Positions 50,422 to 58,573 of a stretch of 63,887 bases of DNA are shown in pieces. Made by a program: the position numbers and the translations under genes. Source of the stretch: SIG78 sp045587205. Lineage in GTDB: Bacteria; Verrucomicrobiota; Lentisphaeria; Victivallales; Victivallaceae. The stretch spans positions 1 to 63,887 of the forward strand of contig JAZNBV010000040.1 of assembly GCA_045587205.1 (NCBI GenBank), in the 5' to 3' direction. Within the stretch, counting starts at the first letter, position 1. The number at the start of each line of letters is the position of its first letter. The notes under the pieces are model-generated. The model was given only the letters and a program-made list of their open reading frames with translations, was not told where the DNA came from and ran no database searches.

Positions 50422-51345
50422 ATGGGTAATTGGCTGATAAAAACTTTTCCGCTGGCGGCGGTGCTGATTTCGATTCTGGCGTGCTGCTGCCCTGCTGCGC
50501 TCAACTGGGGCGGTAAGCTGATAATCCCCCTGCTGGGGTGTATTATGCTGGGTATGGGCGCTACGCTTGCCCCGCAGGATTTTTTGCGTGCGGTCAAAAA
50601 TCCCCGCGCAGTCGTTATTGGAATGATTCTGCAGTTTACGCTTATGCCGCTGCTGGCTTTTGCGGTCGGAAAAATGTTTGATCTGCCGCGCGAACAGCTG
50701 ATCGGTCTGGTGATGGTAGGCAGTGTTGCCGGTGGGACGGCATCAAATGTAATAACCTATCTTGCCGGCGGAGATGTGGCACTTTCCATAACAATGACTG
50801 CCTGCAGTACCGCGGCCGGTGTCGTGCTTACGCCGCTTATTTCCGGACTTTATCTGCAGCAGATGGTGCCGGTTCCGGTATGGGCTATGTTCAAAAGCAT
50901 CTTGCTGGTGGTGGCTCTGCCGGTGACACTTGGCTTGCTGATAAACCGCATCTGCTGCAGAAAATCGTGGAGTTTTCCGGAAAGGGTCTGTCCGGTGGTT
51001 TCTGCTGTGGGGATTGTGCTGGTAATAGGTATAATAGTATCTTTGAATACTCAAACCATTTTCAGCTGCGGAGCATTAGTGCTGGCGGCAGTAATAGTGC
51101 ATAATATTTCAGGTATTGCAGCAGGGTATCTGCTGGCAAGGCTCTGCAGACTGGATAATAAAACCTCTATAACTATCGCCATTGAAGTAGGTATGCAGAA
51201 TTCCGGTCTGGCGGCGGCACTTTCCACGCAGTTTTTCGGTGCGGCATCAGCATTGCCCGGTACGATCTTCAGTGTGTGGCACAATATATCCGGTGCATTG
51301 CTGGCGGCGGTATTCAAGCATTGCAGATGTAATAAATCTGAATAA
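50422..51345 (+). CDS. Bile acid:sodium symporter family protein (BASS)
   Basis: A 307-residue membrane protein with about nine hydrophobic helices. PLLGCIMLGMGATLAPQDFLRAVKNPRAV, VGSVAGGTASNVITYLAGGDVALSITMT and IAIEVGMQNSGLAAAL match the BASS/ArsB-like fold, including the discontinuous helices that bind sodium. Substrates in the family include bile acids, pantoate, pyruvate and other organic anions; in a gut bacterium bile acid uptake is only one option. The ATG at 50422 is chosen (a GTG lies one codon before); the frame is open further upstream into the previous gene. No strong ribosome-binding site, so coupling is likely. Confidence 0.88.
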   Translation: MGNWLIKTFPLAAVLISILACCCPAALNWGGKLIIPLLGCIMLGMGATLAPQDFLRAVKNPRAVVIGMILQFTLMPLLAFAVGKMFDLPREQLIGLVMVGSVAGGTASNVITYLAGGDVALSITMTACSTAAGVVLTPLISGLYLQQMVPVPVWAMFKSILLVVALPVTLGLLINRICCRKSWSFPERVCPVVSAVGIVLVIGIIVSLNTQTIFSCGALVLAAVIVHNISGIAAGYLLARLCRLDNKTSITIAIEVGMQNSGLAAALSTQFFGAASALPGTIFSVWHNISGALLAAVFKHCRCNKSE

Positions 51346-51363
51346 AAAAACTCTGTTCACAAT

Positions 51364-51407
51364 AAGGGGTTGCTGCAAACTCTTTTGAAGTTTTGCAGCA
51401 ACCCCTT
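51364..51407. terminator. Bidirectional terminator between convergent BASS and oxidoreductase genes
   Basis: AAGGGGTTGCTGCAAA (51364-51379) pairs perfectly with TTTGCAGCAACCCCTT (51392-51407), a 16-bp stem with A/T flanks that serves both directions. It carries the recurrent GGTTGCTGC core. Confidence 0.85.
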
Positions 51408-51432
51408 TGAAACTTTTTAACTTAAAAAAGTT

Positions 51433-52332
51433 TTACAGATCAGCAGTTTTGATCAATGCGCCATTGGCGGCGCGGCTGCGGCTGGCAGCTTCGAGGAACG
51501 CAATGATTTCGAGCGTTTCTTCAATATCCAGCGGGCTCTTGCCGGTCTGGAAGAAGGGAACCACTTCTTTGAGCATCATTGTGTAATAAGGTACTGCGCT
51601 GGATGCGATCGCCTGTTTCTGTTCCTTGTCTGTAGCGATGGTACAACCGAACTGCCAGGCGCCGGAACGGGTGCCGAGAATGGTACCGACTCTGCCGTCC
51701 GCCCAACGGCCGAACAGCAAATCTGCGTGTTCAGTCTGAATAACCTGAACAGATTCACAGCCTTTGCCCATCATAGCAAAAAGCACTTCAGTGGAGTGGA
51801 TGCCGTACCAGAAATAGTCGCGGTAATCTTCCAGCAGACTCATCGGACCGAAGGCTTCGCAGGAATAGACCTTATCTTCGGGCTTTTTGAGGTCATTGAT
51901 CCCCAGAGCATAACGGATGCTTGAGCAGCTCATAATCGGAACGTTCTTTTCTGCTGCCAGTGCCACAATGGCTTTGGCTTCATCGTAGTTGCAGGCCAGG
52001 GGCTTGTCGATGTAAACGGGTTTGCCGAAGTTGGCAAGCACCTTGAACTGTTCAAGATGCTGGTCGCCGTCCACGCTTTCAAGAAAATATGCGTCAAGAC
52101 CGGCAAGATCTTCAATGGAATCAACGATTTCAACACCTTTTTCGCGCAGTTCATTGGTGAAACCTTCCACGCGGTTGATGCTGCTGGAAAATTTGGCGCT
52201 ACCGCCGGGGAACGCCTTGACAATGCGCACACCGGGAACGTGGAATTCGTTGGTGGGGTCGTTGAGAAGTTTTACGAATGCGGATACGTGCGAAGTATCC
52301 AGACCGATCATACCGACTTTGAGTTCAGACAT
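51433..52332 (-). CDS. Gfo/Idh/MocA-family oxidoreductase
   Basis: A 299-residue protein with an N-terminal Rossmann fold (VGMIGLDTSHVSAFVKLL, then YIDKPLACNYDEAKAIV containing the EKP-like motif, here DKP) and a dimerisation/substrate domain. The nucleotide loop GLDTSH departs from the usual GxGxxG, so cofactor binding may be weaker or changed. Relatives oxidise sugars or inositols or act as reductases in glycoside breakdown. It leads a leftward group but is followed by a convergent terminator; the next minus-strand gene upstream is an esterase. Substrate unknown. Confidence 0.85.
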   Translation of the reverse strand: MSELKVGMIGLDTSHVSAFVKLLNDPTNEFHVPGVRIVKAFPGGSAKFSSSINRVEGFTNELREKGVEIVDSIEDLAGLDAYFLESVDGDQHLEQFKVLANFGKPVYIDKPLACNYDEAKAIVALAAEKNVPIMSCSSIRYALGINDLKKPEDKVYSCEAFGPMSLLEDYRDYFWYGIHSTEVLFAMMGKGCESVQVIQTEHADLLFGRWADGRVGTILGTRSGAWQFGCTIATDKEQKQAIASSAVPYYTMMLKEVVPFFQTGKSPLDIEETLEIIAFLEAASRSRAANGALIKTADL

Positions 52333-52396
52333 AATATTGTCCTTTCTGTTTACTGTTTGGTTGTTTTATATTTTAAGTAACCGTATTGGTATATTT

Positions 52397-53185
52397 TTAT
52401 TGACATTGCTGTCTGCTGCTGATAATGCCGTTCATAAAGCGCAGCAGCAGATAGTCGCAGCTTTCAAATGCCGCGCCGTGATTGTGCCCCGGCAGACTGT
52501 AATACTCCAGGTGTTTATGCCCCATAGCCCGGAGCGTTGCCGCCATAAAAGCATTTTCCTCCGGCCGGGCGGGCATATCAAGGTCAGAGTCGCCGGTAAC
52601 AAATATCACTGGCGGTATATCTTTGCTTGCGTAATACAGCGGCGCGTACTGATCGATCACCGGCTGGACTTTTTCCGATGAGTACTGCAAATCTTCTTTC
52701 AAACGGAAATGCGTTGTCATCTGTCCGGAAACCAGCAGCAATCCGGCAAAGATTGCGTTGGTCAAACCGTATTTCCCCAGCAGCTGCGGAGCCATTGCCT
52801 CCAGTGCTGCAAGGTAAGCTCCTGCGCTCATACCCCCCAGAAAAACCAGGTCTTTATTTACGGAGAGTCCGTCCAGATGTTTGAAGATTTCCGCGATTGC
52901 AGCTGCCCCGTCTTCCAGTGAATCGGTAACTTTGAAAGTGCCGTCACTGATGCGGTAGCGGACTTCAGCAGTGATATATTCGCCGTTCCAGAGTCCGGAC
53001 GGTATCTCGCGCATATCGCGCGTAAATCCGCCGCCGTGAAACCAAATCACCAGCGGCAGATTTTTTTTGCCGGAAGGTATATTCAGATATATTTTCTGCA
53101 GTTCATCCGTACCGTAAGGAATGATTTTCCTTTCAAAACCGTCAGGGCCGGCGGTATCGAAATCGTGCCAGATGAATCTTTTCAT
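52397..53185 (-). CDS. Alpha/beta hydrolase (esterase family)
   Basis: A 262-residue esterase-like protein without signal peptide. The oxyanion loop is WFHGGGF near residue 50; the nucleophile is in GGMSAGAYLA; the acid is probably in VTGDSDLDMPA; the histidine in PGHNHGAAF. It resembles acetyl-xylan or carboxyl esterases of the HSL-like group. It begins 18 bp after the amidohydrolase gene and is probably co-transcribed with it. Substrate unknown. Confidence 0.87.
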   Translation of the reverse strand: MKRFIWHDFDTAGPDGFERKIIPYGTDELQKIYLNIPSGKKNLPLVIWFHGGGFTRDMREIPSGLWNGEYITAEVRYRISDGTFKVTDSLEDGAAAIAEIFKHLDGLSVNKDLVFLGGMSAGAYLAALEAMAPQLLGKYGLTNAIFAGLLLVSGQMTTHFRLKEDLQYSSEKVQPVIDQYAPLYYASKDIPPVIFVTGDSDLDMPARPEENAFMAATLRAMGHKHLEYYSLPGHNHGAAFESCDYLLLRFMNGIISSRQQCQ

Positions 53186-53203
53186 ACCGGAGACTTTTTC
53201 CTG

Positions 53204-54112
53204 TCAGATATTCAGCAATTTCTGCGCGTTGAGGTGCGATATCTTATCATACGCCGCCTGCGAGATCTTGCCGGCAGCCAGCCACTCATCCATCAGTGGT
53301 TTCTGGGGCGGTATCGGCTCATCGATCGAGCTGAAACGGTCGGTACCAAAATAGAGCTGATCCTGGAAGCGTTCCATAAATTCCGGGCCGTGCACCGGAT
53401 CGCACTTCAGAGCATACGCACCGCTGCCGGCAGAAATATCGCCGCCGAGGTTGGGATATTTTTCAAAAAGCTCCCAGAGTTTGCCTTTTTTGCTGTAAGG
53501 TTCTTTAAGGTAGCCTTCGCGTTTTTCTTCAGGTATATCACCGGAAATTTCGCTCCAGAATGCCATTGAGTGTCCCAGAAACATCGTCTTGGGATATTTT
53601 GCCAGCATCCGTTCAAAACCCGGCAGATGAAATTCATCGTACACGCCGTAGCTGTGACCGTTGGGACGCTGTACGTGGAAAATCAACGGCATATTCAGAT
53701 CGCCCGCCGCTTGGTAAAGCACTTCGTAGCGTTCATCATCGACCATAATCGAGCCGCAGACTTCTCCGACACCCAGGCAGCCCAGTTCTTTGTAGATTTC
53801 CAGCAGTTTATATATGCTGCGGGGGCTTTCGCGCTTCCACCAGGTCAGCGAAGAACGCGGGTCAACCGCGCAGAACGGGATCAGCCGGTCGGGGTGTTTG
53901 CGGCAGGCAAGGATCACTTCCTGGTTGCCGGCACAGCCGTAAAAGTCGAGCACTTCCGGGTTGACCAGCGGCAGAACGACAGATTTTTCAATTCCTTCCA
54001 TATCCATTCGTTTGAGCAGTACGTCCACGTCAAAAGGTGGCCGGTCAAGCAGTTTGGCAGCAAATTCAGGAAATTCCTGATAGGTAATGTGGGTATGGAT
54101 GTCAATAAACAT
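53204..54112 (-). CDS. Amidohydrolase family metal-dependent hydrolase
   Basis: A 302-residue TIM-barrel protein of the amidohydrolase-2 (ACMSD-like) group. The N-terminal metal pair is in FIDIHTHITY; a second histidine is in LIFHVQRPNGHS; a third in MFLGHSMAFW; the catalytic aspartate in LYFGTDRFSS. Family members hydrolyse or decarboxylate many small ring compounds. It leads a two-gene unit with the esterase, with a 197-bp divergent region to hflX upstream. Confidence 0.87.
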   Translation of the reverse strand: MFIDIHTHITYQEFPEFAAKLLDRPPFDVDVLLKRMDMEGIEKSVVLPLVNPEVLDFYGCAGNQEVILACRKHPDRLIPFCAVDPRSSLTWWKRESPRSIYKLLEIYKELGCLGVGEVCGSIMVDDERYEVLYQAAGDLNMPLIFHVQRPNGHSYGVYDEFHLPGFERMLAKYPKTMFLGHSMAFWSEISGDIPEEKREGYLKEPYSKKGKLWELFEKYPNLGGDISAGSGAYALKCDPVHGPEFMERFQDQLYFGTDRFSSIDEPIPPQKPLMDEWLAAGKISQAAYDKISHLNAQKLLNI

Positions 54113-54309
54113 AATAAACTATCCTCAAGTTAAAAATTTCAAGTTGAATAAAGATATATCAGGCTGTTGATAAAGCAAGTAAAAAAAGGGTTTTTATTGA
54201 GTTTTTTTGTGTGTTGCCCAGTTTAAAATGTAAAAAAATGGTTTTCAAGTGGTAAAATCGCTGATTTTATATTATAGTATAGAACAGTGTAATTTAAGGA
54301 TTTGTGTAA

Positions 54310-55599
54310 ATGATAGAAGTTGAACAGGAAGCCCGCAAGCGTGTGGAGCGCGCCCTTATAGTTGGAGTTCAGGCCGGTAATGAAGATTCCGGACGGGTTC
54401 ACGCTCACCTTGATGAACTTTCTGAACTGCTGGGTAATCTGGATATAGAAACTGCCGGCAGGGCGCTTGTTAAACTTAAAGGTGCACCAAATCCCCAGTA
54501 TTATGTGGGCAGCGGCAAGGCTGAAGAAATTGCTTCTATGATCGATGAACTGAACTGTGATGTTCTGGTTTTTGATATGGAAATCACGCCCACCCAGCAG
54601 CGCAACTGGTCACGACTCTGCCGTAAAACAACTGTGATCGACCGGCAGGAAGTGATATTGGATATTTTTGCCGACCGCGCCAACACCCGCGAAGCGGTTC
54701 TGCAGGTGGAGCTGGCGCGTTACCGCTATCAGCTTCCGCGTCTGGCGGGTGCGTGGAGCCACTTTTCCCGTCAACGCGGCGGAGCGGTCAATGCCAAAGG
54801 CGAGGGGGAATCGCAGCTTGAACTTGACCGGCGGCAGATAAAAATGCGTATATCCAAACTGGAACAGGAGCTTGCTGAAGTGCGTAAACAGCGCGCTACC
54901 GGGCGCAAGCGCCGCGAACGGCACGATGTGCTGCACGGCGCGATCGTCGGCTATACAAATGCAGGCAAATCATCGCTTTTGAAACTGCTGTCGGGCAGGG
55001 AGGTTATGGCAGAAGACAAGCTCTTTGCCACGCTGGATCCTATGACCCGCAAAGTGGTTCTGCCGGATAATCAGACGGTACTGCTTACCGACACTGTGGG
55101 GTTTGTCCGCAAACTGCCGCACGATCTGGTGGAGGCATTCAAATCGACACTGGAAGAGGCAGTGCTGGCGGATTTTCTGATATTGGTGCTGGATCTTTCC
55201 AGTGATGAAATCGATGAACACTGGGATACGACTCTTTCGGTTTTGAAAGAACTCGGCGCGGATGTGGAAAAAATTCTGGTGATTTTCAACAAGGTTGACC
55301 GTCCGCACGATGAATTGGCACGCATCCGGGCAAGAGCGCTGTTTGCCAACGGTATTTTTATGTCGGCGGCAACCGGGGAAGGAGTGGAGGATCTTTTGCG
55401 GTCCATTTCTTCACTGGCAGAGGCTCATTCGCAGATAATGCAGCTGCTGATACCGCCGGCGCGCGGCGATATTGCCGCGATGGCATACAAAAATACTGTG
55501 GTGCTGGAGAGCAGCTATGACGATTACGGCAATACTGTTCTCACGGTCAGCGCTAATGCTTTTTACCGGGAAAAATTAAAAAATTTCAGATTGGAGTAA
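54310..55599 (+). CDS. hflX: GTPase HflX
   Basis: A 429-residue ribosome-associated GTPase that splits stalled ribosomes under stress. The HflX N-terminal domain has QYYVGSGKAEEI and VFDMEITPTQQRNW; a helical linker with GEGESQLELDRRQI follows; the G domain has GYTNAGKSSLLKLL (G1), DTVGFVRKLPH (G3) and NKVDRP (G4). Length is standard. The upstream region has a TATATT-like box near 54269 without a clean -35. The TPR gene begins three bases after its stop. Confidence 0.96.
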   Translation: MIEVEQEARKRVERALIVGVQAGNEDSGRVHAHLDELSELLGNLDIETAGRALVKLKGAPNPQYYVGSGKAEEIASMIDELNCDVLVFDMEITPTQQRNWSRLCRKTTVIDRQEVILDIFADRANTREAVLQVELARYRYQLPRLAGAWSHFSRQRGGAVNAKGEGESQLELDRRQIKMRISKLEQELAEVRKQRATGRKRRERHDVLHGAIVGYTNAGKSSLLKLLSGREVMAEDKLFATLDPMTRKVVLPDNQTVLLTDTVGFVRKLPHDLVEAFKSTLEEAVLADFLILVLDLSSDEIDEHWDTTLSVLKELGADVEKILVIFNKVDRPHDELARIRARALFANGIFMSAATGEGVEDLLRSISSLAEAHSQIMQLLIPPARGDIAAMAYKNTVVLESSYDDYGNTVLTVSANAFYREKLKNFRLE

Positions 55600-55602
55600 T
55601 GT

Positions 55603-58476
55603 ATGAAAAGATGCTTGATGTTATGTTTGATACTCTGCTGCGGAGCGATAACGCTTCCTGCAGAGGATACTCTGGAAAGTTCGCCGTGGGTCGGCTGGCG
55701 CAAGGGGTATGAGTTTTACGACCGTGCCGGAGCATTCAAAGATGATAATCAGTATGCAAAAGCATTGGAACTTTACACTGAAAGCCGCAACTATTTTGCT
55801 GCTATCAAGCGTAATTTCCCCAACTGGAACCGTTCTGTGGTAGAAGGGCGCATAAAGCTGTGCGAAAATGAGATCGAGGCTATGCGCCGGATCGTCGGTA
55901 ATGCCGTCGCAGCTCCAACTCCAGCTCCAACTCCAGCTCCGGTTCCGGCTCCGGCACCGCAGATTCCGACTCACCGCCGTTCCGGCGGAATGCCTCCGGT
56001 GTATGAAGTCAATCAGCAGGGTGATCTCTACCGTGTGGATCCCGCTGTGCCAACAGGGGCAGGAGGGGGACAGCCGGCTGGCGGTTACCGGCAGCCGGCG
56101 CCGGCAGGCAATTATTACAGCGGCAATTACAACAGTAACAGTATGCCATCTGCCGGTACATCTTCGGGCAGACTTTATATAGAAATGCAGTCCGAAATCG
56201 AACAGTACCGCCAGCGGCTGCGTAATGCTCTTATGGAGATAGATTCATTGCAGCTCAAATTGCGCCAGAGTGATGCCCGCAGCCGGGATATTGACGGCGT
56301 TTTGCGCGATTACCGGCTGCTGCAGGAAAAGTATTCGCTGCTGGAAGTTCAATACAAAAATGCGCTTGCCCGCAATGCTGGCGGTGACCGTGACCGCTTT
56401 GAAAGTCAGATCATAAATCTGAAACTTGCCAACGATGAAGCGCAGAAAAGAATCCAGGCTCTCGCCGGAGAATCAGCCCGCAAGGATCAGGAATACGCCG
56501 TATCGCGTAACGAGGTTCTTAAATTACGCGATGATCTGCAGAAAAAAGAGCAGGAAGTCCGCCGTATCCAGCGCAATCTGGAACTGGAACGGAACAAGGA
56601 AAATAAAACTCCTGAACTTGCCGGAAAACTTCAAACATTGGAAAATGAACTGAAACGCAAAGATCAGCGCATCGACCGGCTGATGCGTTTGTTGAGCGAA
56701 AATCCCGACGGAAAATCTTCTGCCAGTACCGCTGCGGAAACCCGGATCAAACAGCTGCAGGCCGAACTTGATGCCGCTAAAAAATCTGTCGCAGAAGAAA
56801 ATAATCTGCGCCGCCGCATCGGCGACCTTACCGCATCGGAAAGTGCCCTGAAAAGTCAGCTTGCTGAAATGCTTGATCTGCAGAAAGTGCGCGATAATGA
56901 AATAAAAGATGCCCGCACCGCAATCCTGAAAAGCCAGACCGAACTGAACAATGCTGCTGCTGATATAAAGAATAAGCAGCGGCAGCTGAACGCATTGGAA
57001 AGCGATCTTAAAACACTTAATGACCGTTACAATGAATTGGAAAAACGCCATCAGACCCGGTTGAAGGTGGATTCTTTGAACGCCGAAAAACTCAATGCCG
57101 CGCGCCGTACTGCGGAAAAAGAACTGCTGGATATGCAGAATAAATACCGCAAGCAGGAAGAAGATATTGCTGTTCTGCAGCGGAATATAAAAGATGCTCA
57201 AGCGCTGGTCAAAAACTCGCGCGAAGCAGTTATTGAACTTAAAGCCAAACAGCACTCATCGGAAGTTGAATTGCGCAAGATGGCAACTTTGCAGAAAGCA
57301 TACGATGAACTCAAGGCGCGTTTTGACCTCTTCCATAAAGCGACCAATTCGGATGTCCTGACCGCGCTCAACCGGATCCCCGGCTTGGAAGAGAGCCTCA
57401 AGCGGTACGAAAAAGAGAACAGTTCGCTTCTGACCGAACTTAAACGCTTGCGCAGTCAGCGCAATGCCGCTTCCGGACAGAATACGCCATACAGCAATCA
57501 GGAATTGGAAAAAATCGAAACACTCCTTGCCGATGCCCGCAGTGCTGAAGCCCGCGATAACCGCGAAATCGCTATCTGGGCTTATCGTCAGGTACTGGTG
57601 CGTGAGAGCAATAATCTGCAGGCAAACGCCAGATTGGGCAGAATCTACCTTAAGAGCGGAAAATTTGATGATGCCGCCGCTTTGCTGGAAAATGCCGCCG
57701 GACTGGCGCCGCAGGAGAGTAGGATTGTCAATGATTACGCGCGTGCTCTGATCGGCAAACGCAATTACAATGCAGCGTTGGAGGTTTTGCATAATCATAA
57801 AAAACTCCGCAAAGGCAGAGTCAATGCCGCAATGCTGCTGACCGAGGCAGTGGCGTGGAGCCGCAGCGGCAAAAATGATGCGGCGGAAAAGAATTTCAAG
57901 GCACTGCTGCAGCTGGAACCGGGCAATGGCGAGGCGGCGTATGAACTGGCGCTGATGCTTTCTGCAGATGAAAAACGGCGCAAAGAAGCCGGCGAATATT
58001 ATATGCTTGCCAAAAGCAATGGTATTGCCGTGGACAGTTACCTTGAAGAACTTTTGCGCAACTTCAGTGGACAGGATAATGCCACTCGCGATTTTCTGCT
58101 GAAAAATGCGGCGGAAGCTTTGGGTAACAATGATATTGCCTCCGCAGAGTGGTATATATCCGAAGTTGTTAAAATGTACCCGGATGATGAAGAAGTGCTG
58201 CTGGTCAAAGCACTTGCCGGTATATTCAGTAAAAAGTACGATCAGGCGGTCAAAGCGTTGGAAAAATCTTCCGGTGACCGTCAAAAAATCGTCTTGGCAA
58301 GTGCTCTGCTGCAGCAGGGAAAATATGCTGATGCCGGTAAAATTCTGCAATCTGCCGGCAAGGTTAAAACTCTGCCCGCCGGTGATGCTCTCAAAAAACT
58401 GCTGCACGAAAATGCGCTGAAACTTGACGGCAAAGCCCGGCAGCTTTACGAAACACTGCTTGCTTATCTGCCGTAA
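55603..58476 (+). CDS. Exported coiled-coil/TPR protein, 957 residues
   Basis: The signal peptide is MKRCLMLCLILCCGAITLPA. Residues about 100-125 form a Pro/Ala linker (repeated AP pairs), residues about 190-640 are a long heptad-rich coiled coil (Glu, Lys, Arg, Gln, Leu), and residues about 645-957 form TPR-type helical repeats (AIWAYRQVLVRESNNLQANA, ARLGRIYLKSGKFDDAAALL and others). It should sit in the periplasm or at the outer membrane and act as a scaffold or tether. The start lies three bases after hflX, so translation is likely coupled. No enzymatic motif is seen. Function not recognised. Confidence 0.75.
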   Translation: MKRCLMLCLILCCGAITLPAEDTLESSPWVGWRKGYEFYDRAGAFKDDNQYAKALELYTESRNYFAAIKRNFPNWNRSVVEGRIKLCENEIEAMRRIVGNAVAAPTPAPTPAPVPAPAPQIPTHRRSGGMPPVYEVNQQGDLYRVDPAVPTGAGGGQPAGGYRQPAPAGNYYSGNYNSNSMPSAGTSSGRLYIEMQSEIEQYRQRLRNALMEIDSLQLKLRQSDARSRDIDGVLRDYRLLQEKYSLLEVQYKNALARNAGGDRDRFESQIINLKLANDEAQKRIQALAGESARKDQEYAVSRNEVLKLRDDLQKKEQEVRRIQRNLELERNKENKTPELAGKLQTLENELKRKDQRIDRLMRLLSENPDGKSSASTAAETRIKQLQAELDAAKKSVAEENNLRRRIGDLTASESALKSQLAEMLDLQKVRDNEIKDARTAILKSQTELNNAAADIKNKQRQLNALESDLKTLNDRYNELEKRHQTRLKVDSLNAEKLNAARRTAEKELLDMQNKYRKQEEDIAVLQRNIKDAQALVKNSREAVIELKAKQHSSEVELRKMATLQKAYDELKARFDLFHKATNSDVLTALNRIPGLEESLKRYEKENSSLLTELKRLRSQRNAASGQNTPYSNQELEKIETLLADARSAEARDNREIAIWAYRQVLVRESNNLQANARLGRIYLKSGKFDDAAALLENAAGLAPQESRIVNDYARALIGKRNYNAALEVLHNHKKLRKGRVNAAMLLTEAVAWSRSGKNDAAEKNFKALLQLEPGNGEAAYELALMLSADEKRRKEAGEYYMLAKSNGIAVDSYLEELLRNFSGQDNATRDFLLKNAAEALGNNDIASAEWYISEVVKMYPDDEEVLLVKALAGIFSKKYDQAVKALEKSSGDRQKIVLASALLQQGKYADAGKILQSAGKVKTLPAGDALKKLLHENALKLDGKARQLYETLLAYLP

Positions 58477-58492
58477 GAATCAAGATAAAAAA

Positions 58493-58534
58493 AAGTACAC
58501 CTCAAAAGTTGTGTCCAACTTTTGGGGTGCACTT
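58493..58534 (-). terminator. Intrinsic terminator of the FN3-repeat gene
   Basis: AAGTACACCTCAAAAGTTG (58493-58511) pairs with CAACTTTTGGGGTGCACTT (58516-58534) with G-U pairs; on the minus strand eight T follow. It may also stop the convergent TPR transcript. Confidence 0.85.
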
Positions 58535-58573
58535 CACTTGACAACAGCCCGTTTTTTATGTTTCAAGACAGGC

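Noticed and set aside
49017..50597. Open frame of 526 codons on the minus strand
   Set aside because: Antisense to the exported phosphoesterase; no family features.
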